Source of the DNA: Candidatus Rokuibacteriota bacterium
GTDB taxonomy: Bacteria; Methylomirabilota; Methylomirabilia; Rokubacteriales; CSP1-6
DNA: 32,379 nt
Assembly (NCBI GenBank): GCA_003220685.1
Contig: QHTE01000086.1
Coordinates: forward strand, 1 to 32,379
Reading direction: 5' to 3'
Part shown: in pieces, positions 16,098-23,504 of the stretch
Layout of the letters: each line of letters begins with the position of its first letter
Position numbering within the stretch: the first letter of the stretch is position 1
Notes under the pieces: model-generated
The model's input: only the letters and a program-made list of their open reading frames with translations
What the model was told of the DNA's origin: nothing
Databases searched by the model: none
Made by a program: the position numbers and the translations under genes

Positions 16098-16262
16098 ATG
16101 GCCGGCTTCGGAGGGTTTCGCCCCGCGGCGTTCCAGTTCCTGCGAGATCTGGCGCGGAACAACGAGAAGACCTGGTTCGAGGCCAACCGTGACGTCTATG
16201 AGCGGGAGGTGCGGGATCCGATGCGGCAGCTCGTCTACCAGCCGGCGAAGGCGCGGCGGTGA
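16098..16262 (+). pseudogene. DUF2461 family N-terminal stub
   Basis: The ATG at 16098 opens MAGFGGFRPAAFQFLRDLA, followed by NNEKTWFEANRDVYEREV and DPMRQLV, a clear match to the first 45 or so residues of DUF2461 proteins (usually about 220 residues). It then diverges and stops with TGA at 16260. The rest of the family is absent from all frames downstream, where the DUF2182 gene lies in antisense. It is 12 bases after the selenoprotein gene and has no strong ribosome site. I read it as a truncation at a rearrangement point; the UGA is not a Sec codon because no Cys is expected here. Confidence 0.7.
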
Positions 16263-16276
16263 GGCCTCGTCGGTAC

Positions 16277-17083
16277 TCAAGCCATCGTGAGGTACGCCAC
16301 GCCGAGAGCCACCAGGACGGCCGAAAGGATCAGCTCATATCGCATTCGCAGGGGAGGCGCGAACTTGTAGATGAGGACGACGATGCCGAGGATCACCGCC
16401 CACCAGAGATTGGACATTCCGAGAAGGACCATGGCCACCATGAGCGCGGCGCTGCATCCAAGGCAGCTGAGGCCGTAGCGCGCGCCTGCGACAGCGGCGC
16501 TCCGCATCAGGTTGAAGGGAAGCGGCCCATGCAGCGCGCACAGCTCGCGGCAGCGAGCCTGGCTCGCCCGTTTGATCGGGCTGACGGAGTAGACGCCGGC
16601 CAGCGCCAGAGCCACTCCAACCACAGAAGCCTGGTTGGGCCAGGGCATGCTCGCGGCGGTGTAGATCGCGTAGCACACCACGCCGAACATCAGCCACACG
16701 CCGAGGTACGTGACGGCAAGCACTCCAGTGGCAACCTGCCATCCCCTTCGTCGTTCGGCCGTTCGGGCGAACTCGAGGACCACCGGGATCGCAGAGGGCA
16801 ACATCATCGCCGCCATCATCACGACCCAGGTCGCCGCGAAGGACTCGATCGGGCCGAGGCCCATGTCCATTCCGGCCATTCCGGCCATGGAGCGCGATTG
16901 CTGGACCATGGCCGCCCAGGCAACGGCGGCGACAGCGAGGACGATCAATGCGGCCACCATGGGCTTCGCCAGCTCATGTCTGGCGTCGCGGGCTTTCATC
17001 AGCACTCGGCACGCGGGACAGAATCCACCCGGCCTCGCTTGCCTAACCAGCCCGATCGCCGCAAAAAGCCGGGGGCCGTGCAT
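16277..17083 (-). CDS. DUF2182 family membrane protein (predicted metal-binding)
   Basis: 268 residues from the ATG at 17083, which overlaps the DUF899 stop as TGATG and has AGGA five bases ahead; an ATG at 16999 would give 240 residues. Family marks are TWVVMMAAMMLPSAIPVV, followed by further membrane helices (six to seven in total), and RYGLSCLGCSAALMVAMVLLGM near the C-terminus, with the conserved Cys pair and Met residues thought to bind metal. N-terminal Met/His/Gly-rich SMAGMAGMDMG faces outside the first helix. The function of DUF2182 is not established. It is last in the operon with DUF899, a beta-propeller protein and a regulator. Confidence 0.87.
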   Translation of the reverse strand: MHGPRLFAAIGLVRQARPGGFCPACRVLMKARDARHELAKPMVAALIVLAVAAVAWAAMVQQSRSMAGMAGMDMGLGPIESFAATWVVMMAAMMLPSAIPVVLEFARTAERRRGWQVATGVLAVTYLGVWLMFGVVCYAIYTAASMPWPNQASVVGVALALAGVYSVSPIKRASQARCRELCALHGPLPFNLMRSAAVAGARYGLSCLGCSAALMVAMVLLGMSNLWWAVILGIVVLIYKFAPPLRMRYELILSAVLVALGVAYLTMA

Positions 17084-17811
17084 CAGTCCTGATACTCGTC
17101 GCGACGGCGAACCCAAGCGCCCGCGCCTGAGTCGCCCTCATCGCGGCCCTTCGGTACGAGATCCATGTAGTGGTAGGCGACGTTCAACATGTCGAGCCCG
17201 CGCTCATAGGTGGAGTACGAGTGGTAGATCTGACCGCCGTCCTTAAGGAACACGCTGATGCCGGGTGCCTCAGTCAACCCCCAGGGGCGGAGCCGGTAGT
17301 TGTAGTCGAGCTTCTCGGCCTTCAGTTCCTCATCGGCGAAAGAGACGCGATAGTCGAAGTTGAAGTCGTTGCCGAGGGATGACAGCCACGGAAAGCCCCA
17401 ACCCATCCGTTTCTTGTAAGCGGCAAGCTTGGGGTAGGGAGCCCGTGAGACCGCGGCCATTGCGATGTCGCGGTGCTTGAGGTGAACGGTGATGCCGTTG
17501 AAGTTGTCCATCCAGAAGGAGCAGACGAAGCAGGGCGCGTCCCCCGTCCAGGGCGTATGGGGCCCCGCGGTGTCGGGGTTGAACATCGCGTGGTAGATGA
17601 CCAGCTGACCGCGTCCCTCGAAGAGGTCGCCGAGTGTCCGCGTCCCGTGCTCGCCCTGGAAGGTATATTGCTTTTCGACGAGCTCCCAGGGCAGCTCGCG
17701 CCGCTCCCGGCTCAGCTGATCGCGCATCCGGGTGAACTCCTTCTCCTTCGCCAGGTGCTTCTTCCGTGCCGCGAGCCACTCGTCGTGCTTCACCACCTTG
17801 TGGGTTGCCAT
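17083..17811 (-). CDS. DUF899 family thioredoxin-fold protein
   Basis: 242 residues, starting at the ATG at 17811 preceded by AAGGAGGGG; an upstream in-frame ATG at 17829 would only add six residues. It carries the full family pattern: HDEWLAARKKHLAKEKEFTR, RRELPWELVEKQYTFQG, LVIYHAMFNPD, APCFVCSFWMDNFNG, FPWLSSLGNDFNFDY, and ISVFLKDGGQIYHSYSTYERGLDML. The thioredoxin-like CxxC region is C-F-V-C. The fold suggests a redox role but no substrate is known. It lies 14 bases after the propeller gene and its stop overlaps the DUF2182 start. Confidence 0.92.
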   Translation of the reverse strand: MATHKVVKHDEWLAARKKHLAKEKEFTRMRDQLSRERRELPWELVEKQYTFQGEHGTRTLGDLFEGRGQLVIYHAMFNPDTAGPHTPWTGDAPCFVCSFWMDNFNGITVHLKHRDIAMAAVSRAPYPKLAAYKKRMGWGFPWLSSLGNDFNFDYRVSFADEELKAEKLDYNYRLRPWGLTEAPGISVFLKDGGQIYHSYSTYERGLDMLNVAYHYMDLVPKGRDEGDSGAGAWVRRRDEYQD

Positions 17812-17825
17812 GTGACCCCTCCTTC

Positions 17826-18479
17826 TCAAGCTCTCTTTGCGGAGCCCCGTTTGGGCCGCCGGACCGTCCTGACCTTCCCGCTCGGTCCTCCTCCGCAGAA
17901 GAACTGATCGCCGCCATCGGACTCGAGCCCCGAAACTTTCACATCGGGCGGCATCTCGAGCCTCTCGAGAACTTCTCCCGTTCGAGGATCGACCCGCCTC
18001 AACTCGCTCTCGTCACCTTCCCAGGTGGCGTGCCAGAGCTCTCCGTCGATCCAGGTGACCCCGGTGACGAAGCGGTTGGACTCTATCGTGCGAAGAATCG
18101 CGCCTGTTTGGGGATCGATTTGATAGATCTTCCGGTTCCGATACTGCCCCACCCAGAGCGTCCCTTCGGCCCACGCGAGCCCCGAGTCACCGCCGCCGCC
18201 GGGCGCCGGGATCGTGGCGAGCACCCGGCCGGTCTGCGGATCGATCTTCTGGATGCGATCCTCGGCGAGCTGCCACAGGTGTTGGCCGTCGAAGGCCGTT
18301 CCTGCATGCGCGGCGACATCGATCGAGCGCAGCGTTTTCCCGCTCGAAGGATCGAAGGCGTTCAGCTTGTCTCCGGAGGCAAACCAGACCTGCTGACCGT
18401 CAAACGTGACCCCATGCACCTGGTCGACACCCGGGAAGGGGCCATACTCACGGACGAGCTCGGCCGCTGATCGATTCAT
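17826..18479 (-). CDS. Vgb/YncE-like beta-propeller protein
   Basis: 217 residues from the ATG at 18479, chosen because GGATGGA stands before it; ATGs at 18488 and 18497 are possible but overlap or abut the previous stop. Repeating blades are visible: VHGVTFDGQQVWFASGD..LNAFDPSSGK, AGTAFDGQHLWQLAEDRIQKIDPQTGR, GLAWAEGTLWVGQYRNRKIYQIDPQTG, VTGVTWIDGELWHATWE, each pairing a G-x-LW strand with an IDPQTG turn. Such propellers resemble glutaminyl cyclotransferase-like and virginiamycin-B-lyase-like proteins. No signal peptide is seen, so it is probably cytoplasmic. Function unknown; it sits between the regulator and DUF899 in one operon. Confidence 0.8.
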   Translation of the reverse strand: MNRSAAELVREYGPFPGVDQVHGVTFDGQQVWFASGDKLNAFDPSSGKTLRSIDVAAHAGTAFDGQHLWQLAEDRIQKIDPQTGRVLATIPAPGGGGDSGLAWAEGTLWVGQYRNRKIYQIDPQTGAILRTIESNRFVTGVTWIDGELWHATWEGDESELRRVDPRTGEVLERLEMPPDVKVSGLESDGGDQFFCGGGPSGKVRTVRRPKRGSAKRA

Positions 18480-18489
18480 GGCTTCCATC

Positions 18490-19710
18490 CTAGTCACTCG
18501 GTAGTGGAGCAGGGAGTAACAAGGTCGTCGTGAATCCCGGCAGGGGCGGGGTCAGCCAACGACGAACTCGCCCGCGACCAAACGACTGTACCTTGCCGGC
18601 TGCCGCAAGCGAGTCGAGCGCCCGCTGCACGGTGCGTTGGCTGGCTCCAAGTGCCTGCGCCAGGGCCGAGCTCGACCACGACTCACCGTCGGCGAGGAAG
18701 GCCAGCACCGCCGCATGCTCCCCGTCGACGGGCGGTGCCAGCACGACGACCTCGCGGGCGCGGCGCGGCGCCAGCGCAAATCCTCGCTTCGTCGCGGTCA
18801 CGCCGGCCAGCGTCCGAAGCGCCGTGCGAAGCCGGCCGATCTCGACTCGCAATCGCGCGCGATACGATTCATCGGCGAGCTTCGCTCCGAATGCCCGCGC
18901 GACGAGCATGTCCCTCGGCACGTCTCCGGGCCACGCTTCGCCCAGCGCGCGTGCGAGCGCGAACAACACCGGGCGCCTCCCGAGCGAGACCACCGTGCGT
19001 GCGTCACGCACGACATGACGGCACGCGTCCACGACGAGCGATTTCGACGCCAGCAACGCGTCCACCTCCTCGAGCAGGAGGAGTCGCTCCTCGCCACTCG
19101 CAATCAGGCGCGCCGCGGGCGTGTCCAGGACGACGGATGCGCTCTCGACCTCTGCCGTCAGCGCAGGGATGCGTGCGTGGCCCGCGGCCAGCTCGGCCCG
19201 GGCGAGCGCAGCGCGCGCCGCCTTCGTCCGGAGGCGTCGGATCGCGATGCCCGCCACCACCAGCTCGTGGGCGGTCCTCGACGCGGGCGGGAAGGGCGTG
19301 GGATCGAGCTCGGCGAGCGTACGCTCGGCCTCGTCGAGGCGCCCGATCAGGAGGAGGCGCCGGACCTCGAGATACCGCGCAAACGCCGCGTTGGCGCGAT
19401 CGCCGTGCTCTTCGAGCGTCGCCCGAGCCGCGTCGAGCGCCTTCGCCGGCCAGCCGAGGTCGCGCGAGACGAGCGCGATCTCGGCCTCGGCGACGACGCA
19501 CCTCGCGCGGGCCACGGCCTCCTTCGGACCGAAGGCGCGCGCCGCACGTCGCAGGAGAGTCTTCGCTCGAACGAGATCGCCGAGCTGCGCCATCGCGATG
19601 CCGCGAAGCGCGAGCGCAGGCGCGTCGTCGCGCAGGGCGACCCGGTTCAGTGCGCCGAGCGGATCACCCGCCGCGAGTGCACGCGCCGCGGCCGTGATCA
19701 GCGAGTCCAT
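18490..19710 (-). CDS. TPR and winged-helix transcriptional regulator
   Basis: 406 residues, ATG at 19710. Residues about 1-200 are Ala/Leu/Arg-rich helical repeats of TPR type (LALRGIAMAQLGDLVRAKTLLRRAARAFG, ARYLEVRRLLLIGRLDEAERTLAEL). Residues about 225-310 resemble an OmpR/SARP winged helix (LARALGEAWPGDVPRDMLVA, then RLRVEIGRLRTAL). Residues about 335-390 form a second helix-turn-helix with wing (SSSALAQALGASQRTVQRALDSL, GKVQSFGRGRVRRW). It is the first gene of the minus-strand operon, ten bases before the propeller gene, so it probably controls that operon. The signal is unknown. The reverse strand shows long false frames because of the GC bias. Confidence 0.78.
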   Translation of the reverse strand: MDSLITAAARALAAGDPLGALNRVALRDDAPALALRGIAMAQLGDLVRAKTLLRRAARAFGPKEAVARARCVVAEAEIALVSRDLGWPAKALDAARATLEEHGDRANAAFARYLEVRRLLLIGRLDEAERTLAELDPTPFPPASRTAHELVVAGIAIRRLRTKAARAALARAELAAGHARIPALTAEVESASVVLDTPAARLIASGEERLLLLEEVDALLASKSLVVDACRHVVRDARTVVSLGRRPVLFALARALGEAWPGDVPRDMLVARAFGAKLADESYRARLRVEIGRLRTALRTLAGVTATKRGFALAPRRAREVVVLAPPVDGEHAAVLAFLADGESWSSSALAQALGASQRTVQRALDSLAAAGKVQSFGRGRVRRWLTPPLPGFTTTLLLPAPLPSD

Positions 19711-19875
19711 CGGAATCCCGTCACACTTGTCACTCCCACTGTTCGATACCCGGCGCTAGATTTATCTCACGAGCAGCAACCATCACGTCGGATCGAGAAC
19801 GGAACGAACGACGACGGACACCCGACGAAGGGAGAGAAGGGCGATGACGACACACAACTCACGCGCCGCAGCGAC

Positions 19876-20016
19876 ATCGTGATGATGGCGGCAATGATGC
19901 TGCCGTCCCTCGTCCTTGTGCTGTGGCGCTACCGCCAGGCCGTCGCCAGGACAGGCGAGACGCGCCTGGGTATCCCGCGTCCACGCTCGTCGAACATCTC
20001 CATCACGACGCTGTGA
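19876..20016 (+). pseudogene. DUF2182 remnant (one membrane helix and loop)
   Basis: Positions 19879-19971 encode VMMAAMMLPSLVLVLWRYRQ and then VARTGETRLG, a very specific match to the first conserved helix and loop of DUF2182 proteins. The ATG with a ribosome site upstream (GGGAGAGAAGG before 19844) is in another frame and stops at once, and after GETRLG the sequence leaves the family and ends at 20016. It is a relic of a second DUF2182 copy, distinct in sequence from the intact one at 16277-17083. Confidence 0.7.
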
Positions 20017-20018
20017 AG

Positions 20019-20035
20019 GCTTCGACGTTCGAAGC
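20019..20035. repeat. Short perfect inverted repeat
   Basis: GCTTCGA and TCGAAGC pair perfectly around a CGT loop, between the DUF2182 remnant and the 3' end of the SnoaL-like gene. There is no T-run on either side, so it is at best a weak terminator for the minus-strand gene. Confidence 0.4.
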
Positions 20036-20066
20036 GACGGCGGCCGGCGAAGGATGTCGCTTTTCG

Positions 20067-20486
20067 TCAGGCAGCGGGCAAAACTCCGAGCTGTCGAAGC
20101 AGATGCCCCGTGTCCCAATAGATCCAGTCGTGCACGAGCTTGCCGCTCTTGATTTGAACGACTGTGCAGCCATGAGTGATGGTGCGCCGATTGGTCGGCT
20201 TGATGCCCATTAGCTCACCGCGGTGCGTGCCCTTCGCCGTCCAGCGTGTGACGACGAAGTCGCCCTCACCGAGCATCTGATCAATGTCGAAGTGCAAATC
20301 GGGGAACGCGCTCACGTAGATTTGCATGAACTGTCGGCCTGCTTCACGGCCGGGCATCGGTGCGGGAATCGTGTCGCTTTCAAAGACATGTTTCTCGTCG
20401 AGCAGCCTCACGTACCGTTCGACATCGTGCTTATTCCATGCCTCGAACGCCTGACGAGCGAGCTGTAGGTTATCGTGTTGTGCCAT
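20067..20486 (-). CDS. SnoaL-like/ester cyclase family protein
   Basis: 139 residues, ATG at 20486 with GGAG-type sequence ahead. The family pattern is clear: ARQAFEAWNKHDVERYVRLL, PGREAGRQFMQIYVSAFPDLHFDIDQML, VVTRWTAKGTHRGELMGI and HDWIYWDTGHLLRQLG at the end. This is a small cone-shaped alpha+beta barrel (NTF2-like) with a central pocket. Some relatives are polyketide cyclases, but most are unassigned. It stands alone, with a free 147-base region upstream. No substrate can be proposed. Confidence 0.87.
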   Translation of the reverse strand: MAQHDNLQLARQAFEAWNKHDVERYVRLLDEKHVFESDTIPAPMPGREAGRQFMQIYVSAFPDLHFDIDQMLGEGDFVVTRWTAKGTHRGELMGIKPTNRRTITHGCTVVQIKSGKLVHDWIYWDTGHLLRQLGVLPAA

Positions 20487-20633
20487 TGTTCCGTCTCCGC
20501 TTCCCCCGTAGCTCAGAGCGCGTTGAGCACAGCAAGGCGAGGGTCGATTGGAGCAGCCTTAGCCTCCCTTCGTCCCAAAGCGGGAATCACGGTCGCGGCG
20601 GTAGGGGCATCGTCGAGCAGCACCTAAGGATTG

Positions 20634-21806
20634 TCAATGCTCCCGTGTCACGGGAATCTTATACAGGTTGACAGCGTTTTCGAAGACGAGCTGATTGAGG
20701 GCCTCCTTCCCCAGGGCCGCCTCCACCGGCGTATGGCCCATCTCCCTGGAGCGCGGCCAGGGGCTGTCGAGCCCGGGGAAGTCACTCGCCCAGAGAAAGT
20801 TTCTCAAGCCGACCTCAGGTACGCGACGAAACCCGCCCTCCTCCTCCACCTCGAATGTGAAGAAGACCTGACGCTTCACGAACTCGGTCGGCTTGGCAGA
20901 AAGCAGAATGTCGGGTCGAAAGACACGGGATGTCGGACCGCCCCAGTCGTACTCACGATCGAAGCGCCAGAAGATGAATGGCACCCAACCAACGCCAGCC
21001 TCTTCGAGGACAAAGCGCACGCGGGGATGGCGATCGCAGATGCCCGAGAGAACGACTGCGCTCATGAGCTCGGCCATGAGCCCCATGGGGAAGTTCATCA
21101 CCGTCATCAGCGACTGATTCCGCGGTTCCAGGCCTGAGACGCCCACTCCTATCTGGCGCGACCCACCGCGCGGGTTCGCGTGCAAGTTGATCGGCAGGCT
21201 CGTCTCCGCAGCCGCAGCCCAGACCGGCTCCCACATCTGGTGCAGCACGGGTTCAGGGGCGTTCACCCAGTCGAAGATGATTCCGGTGGGCAGGCCAAAC
21301 TTTGCCACCCGCATCAGCTCCCCGACAGCCTCGTCAGGGGTCTGGCAGGGCAAGGGAAGCAGCATGATGAACCTGCCGTTCGACTCCTCATACAGCTCCC
21401 TCGCCCAGTCGTTGACGACCCGAACGCACGCGACACGGAGCTCCGGATCCTTGATGGCCGATATTTGCTCGTAGGGACCATTCACGAGCTCAGCATCCAC
21501 CCTGTCACGGTCCATATCTTCACAGCGATACCTGGCGTGTGCGGCACGGAAGATACCGGGTTCGGGCTCTTCCGGCACGCCTGCCCGCGCATAGCAGGAG
21601 ACGGAGCCTCGGCCAACGCCACTCCAGCCCACTCCACTCCAGGGGCGCCCCTCGACGACCCACTGTCGGGTGCCGTCAGGGCTCTGCACAACTCTCGGCG
21701 CATTTTCCTGGAGCCTCCTCGGGAGACGCTTCGTCCACAAGTCGAAGGGAAGATGCATGAGCCGGCAATGTCCATCCGCGGATATCACGCCAAACCTCTT
21801 TTCCAT
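20634..21806 (-). CDS. Amidohydrolase-2 family protein
   Basis: 390 residues, ATG at 21806 preceded by AAGGGGAAG. An upstream open frame exists, but its Arg/Gly/Ser-rich sequence is not conserved-looking. The N-terminal metal motif is VISADGHCRL (D-x-H instead of H-x-H), followed by RDRVDAELVNG, LPINLHANPRGG (metal His), RHPRVRFVLEEAGVGWVPF and ASDFPGLDSPWP (catalytic Asp). This D-x-H subgroup includes many gamma-resorcylate-decarboxylase-like proteins of soil bacteria. A small tandem WSGVGWSGVG lies near residue 60. It is transcribed away from the VOC gene; the 221 bases between them should hold both promoters. Confidence 0.87.
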   Translation of the reverse strand: MEKRFGVISADGHCRLMHLPFDLWTKRLPRRLQENAPRVVQSPDGTRQWVVEGRPWSGVGWSGVGRGSVSCYARAGVPEEPEPGIFRAAHARYRCEDMDRDRVDAELVNGPYEQISAIKDPELRVACVRVVNDWARELYEESNGRFIMLLPLPCQTPDEAVGELMRVAKFGLPTGIIFDWVNAPEPVLHQMWEPVWAAAAETSLPINLHANPRGGSRQIGVGVSGLEPRNQSLMTVMNFPMGLMAELMSAVVLSGICDRHPRVRFVLEEAGVGWVPFIFWRFDREYDWGGPTSRVFRPDILLSAKPTEFVKRQVFFTFEVEEEGGFRRVPEVGLRNFLWASDFPGLDSPWPRSREMGHTPVEAALGKEALNQLVFENAVNLYKIPVTREH

Positions 21807-22027
21807 TGCGGCTTCCCCTTTCAGCGGGTTGAAGGATCGGCCCGAACATAGCCCCCGGTGTTCGCCCAGCGCAAGCGGACCTTCGTATTCGGCGCCTTGA
21901 CTTCCTCCGGCGGGACGCCCACTGTCGTCTCCGCGTGAGCCGGCGCCGCGACGGAGAGCGGGCGAGCATGCGCGGTGACGTGCAGCGCCTGAGAGCATGC
22001 GGCGGAGCGTCCCGGAGGAGGAGCGAC

Positions 22028-22444
22028 ATGTTCAAGATGAAGGCGATGGACCACATCGTGCTCAACGTGCCGGACATCGCCCGCTCGCTCGCCCTTTACA
22101 CGGACGTCCTGCGTCTCGAGCCGGAACGCCTCGACGAATTCCGTCGGGGAGAGGTGCGATTTCCATCCGTGCGGATCAGCGCGGACACTGTGATCGACCT
22201 TTTCCCCATGAAGCCTGGGGAAGCGCTGGGAAATGATTCAGGCCTCCAGAACTTGAACCATTTCACGATGGTGGTGGAGGCTGCCGACTTCGAGGGGTTT
22301 CAAAAGCATCTCGCCGCGCACGGCGTGAAGATCGAGGAAGGGCCGGGTCGCCGATGGGGAGCTCGAGGGTACGGACAGTCAGTCTACTTCAGGGATCCCG
22401 ACGGCAATCGCATCGAGGTCAGGTGCTACCCAGCGGACGCGTGA
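22028..22444 (+). CDS. VOC (glyoxalase/dioxygenase) family protein
   Basis: 138 residues; the ATG at 22028 has GGAGGAGGAG ahead, and an upstream in-frame start at 21935 is rejected for that reason. The two beta-alpha-beta-beta-beta modules are visible: DHIVLNVPDIARSLALYTDVLRL, then LNHFTMVVEAADFEGFQKHLAAHGV and the closing YFRDPDGNRIEVRCY. Probable metal ligands are His in MDHIVL, His in LNHFTM and Glu in NRIEVR. The fold serves glyoxalases, extradiol dioxygenases and resistance proteins; none can be singled out. It is 16 bases before the BNR-repeat gene, so the two are probably cotranscribed. Confidence 0.9.
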   Translation: MFKMKAMDHIVLNVPDIARSLALYTDVLRLEPERLDEFRRGEVRFPSVRISADTVIDLFPMKPGEALGNDSGLQNLNHFTMVVEAADFEGFQKHLAAHGVKIEEGPGRRWGARGYGQSVYFRDPDGNRIEVRCYPADA

Positions 22445-22460
22445 TGAAAGGAGCGACACC

Positions 22461-23477
22461 ATGGCCGTAGCAACGGACCGAAGGCTGTACGTCAGCACGG
22501 ACAAGGGGCTGTTTCAGGCCCGTTCGAGCGGCCGAGGCTACGAAGCGCAGTCGCTCGCCTTCGACCGCTACGCACCCATGCGCTGGCCGGTGGTCGTGGA
22601 CTGTGACAACCCACACCGCCTGTACGCCGGCACGAGCAAAGGCGGAATGTTCCGCAGCGATGACGCCGGACAGGTCTGGCGGGAGATCAACCAGGGCATC
22701 ATCTATAAGGAGATCTGGTCCCTTGCCCAGCATCCCCATACAGGCGAGCTGTACGTTGGCACTGGCCCGGCCTCGGTGTTCAAAAGCCTGGACCGCGGGG
22801 AGAGCTGGATCGACTCCGAGCAGTTCCGGACGATGCCTGAGTCGATCGACTGGACATTCCCGCCGGCTCCGCACATCGCGCATGTGAAGGGCCTGGCGCT
22901 CTGCGCCAGTGATCCTCGTGTCGTCCTCGGCGCGGTGGAGGAAGGGTGGCTGGTGCGCAGCCGCGACAGTGGGGCGACCTGGGAGACGCTCAAGAATGGC
23001 ACCGAGTTCGACTCCCACTACGTCGCCATCATGCCGGACAACCCGGCGGTCATCCTGGCGACATCCGGCAACGGCTTTTATCGCAGCGTGGACGGCGGCG
23101 ACTCATTCGTGCGTTGCACCGAGGGGCTGGACCGGAGCTACTTTGCCCAGCCCGTCGTTCACCCCGCTCGCCCCCGCGTAGTATTCACCGCGGCCTCGGC
23201 GGTACCGCCGCCTGGCTGGCGGAGACCCGAGGGAGCCGACGCGGGCTTCTTCCGTTCGGAGGATCAGGGACTGACCTGGCGGCGGCTGACAGGCGGGTTG
23301 CCGGCCCATATCACGGCCGCGCCGCGATCTACCGCCGGCGACCCTGAGAGTCCGGACGTGTTCATCGTGGGCATGAACGATGGCACCGTCTGGATCACTG
23401 AAGACGGCGGAGAGTCGTTCCGCCGGGCGCTCTCGGGGTTGCCGCCCGTGACGGCGGTCAGCGTCGCCTACGCGTAG
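22461..23477 (+). CDS. BNR/sialidase-like beta-propeller repeat protein
   Basis: 338 residues, ATG at 22461 with AAAGGAG ahead. At least five Asp-box type repeats are seen: MFRSDDAGQVWREI, VFKSLDRGESWID, LVRSRDSGATWETL, FYRSVDGGDSFVRC, FFRSEDQGLTWRRL and VWITEDGGESFRRA, all of the S-x-D-x-G-x-x-W kind. These build a six- or seven-bladed propeller like those of sialidases and VPS10/photosystem assembly factor Ycf48. No signal peptide and no sialidase Arg triad are evident, so glycosidase activity is not supported. Function unknown; it follows the VOC gene. Confidence 0.82.
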   Translation: MAVATDRRLYVSTDKGLFQARSSGRGYEAQSLAFDRYAPMRWPVVVDCDNPHRLYAGTSKGGMFRSDDAGQVWREINQGIIYKEIWSLAQHPHTGELYVGTGPASVFKSLDRGESWIDSEQFRTMPESIDWTFPPAPHIAHVKGLALCASDPRVVLGAVEEGWLVRSRDSGATWETLKNGTEFDSHYVAIMPDNPAVILATSGNGFYRSVDGGDSFVRCTEGLDRSYFAQPVVHPARPRVVFTAASAVPPPGWRRPEGADAGFFRSEDQGLTWRRLTGGLPAHITAAPRSTAGDPESPDVFIVGMNDGTVWITEDGGESFRRALSGLPPVTAVSVAYA

Positions 23478-23504
23478 CGTTCGCCGAGAGCGGGAGTCCT
23501 TCGC

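Noticed and set aside
16260..16262. TGA ending the DUF2461 stub as a third selenocysteine codon
   Set aside because: No Cys is expected at that place, no family sequence follows the stop and no hairpin was seen.
18637..20016. 459-codon plus-strand frame opposite the TPR/winged-helix regulator
   Set aside because: The bulk is antisense shadow with no family match; only its last 40 or so codons carry the DUF2182 remnant.
21620..21650. Tandem CCACTCCA-type repeat inside the amidohydrolase gene
   Set aside because: Only two short imperfect copies coding WSGVG twice; no sign of a mobile or regulatory repeat.
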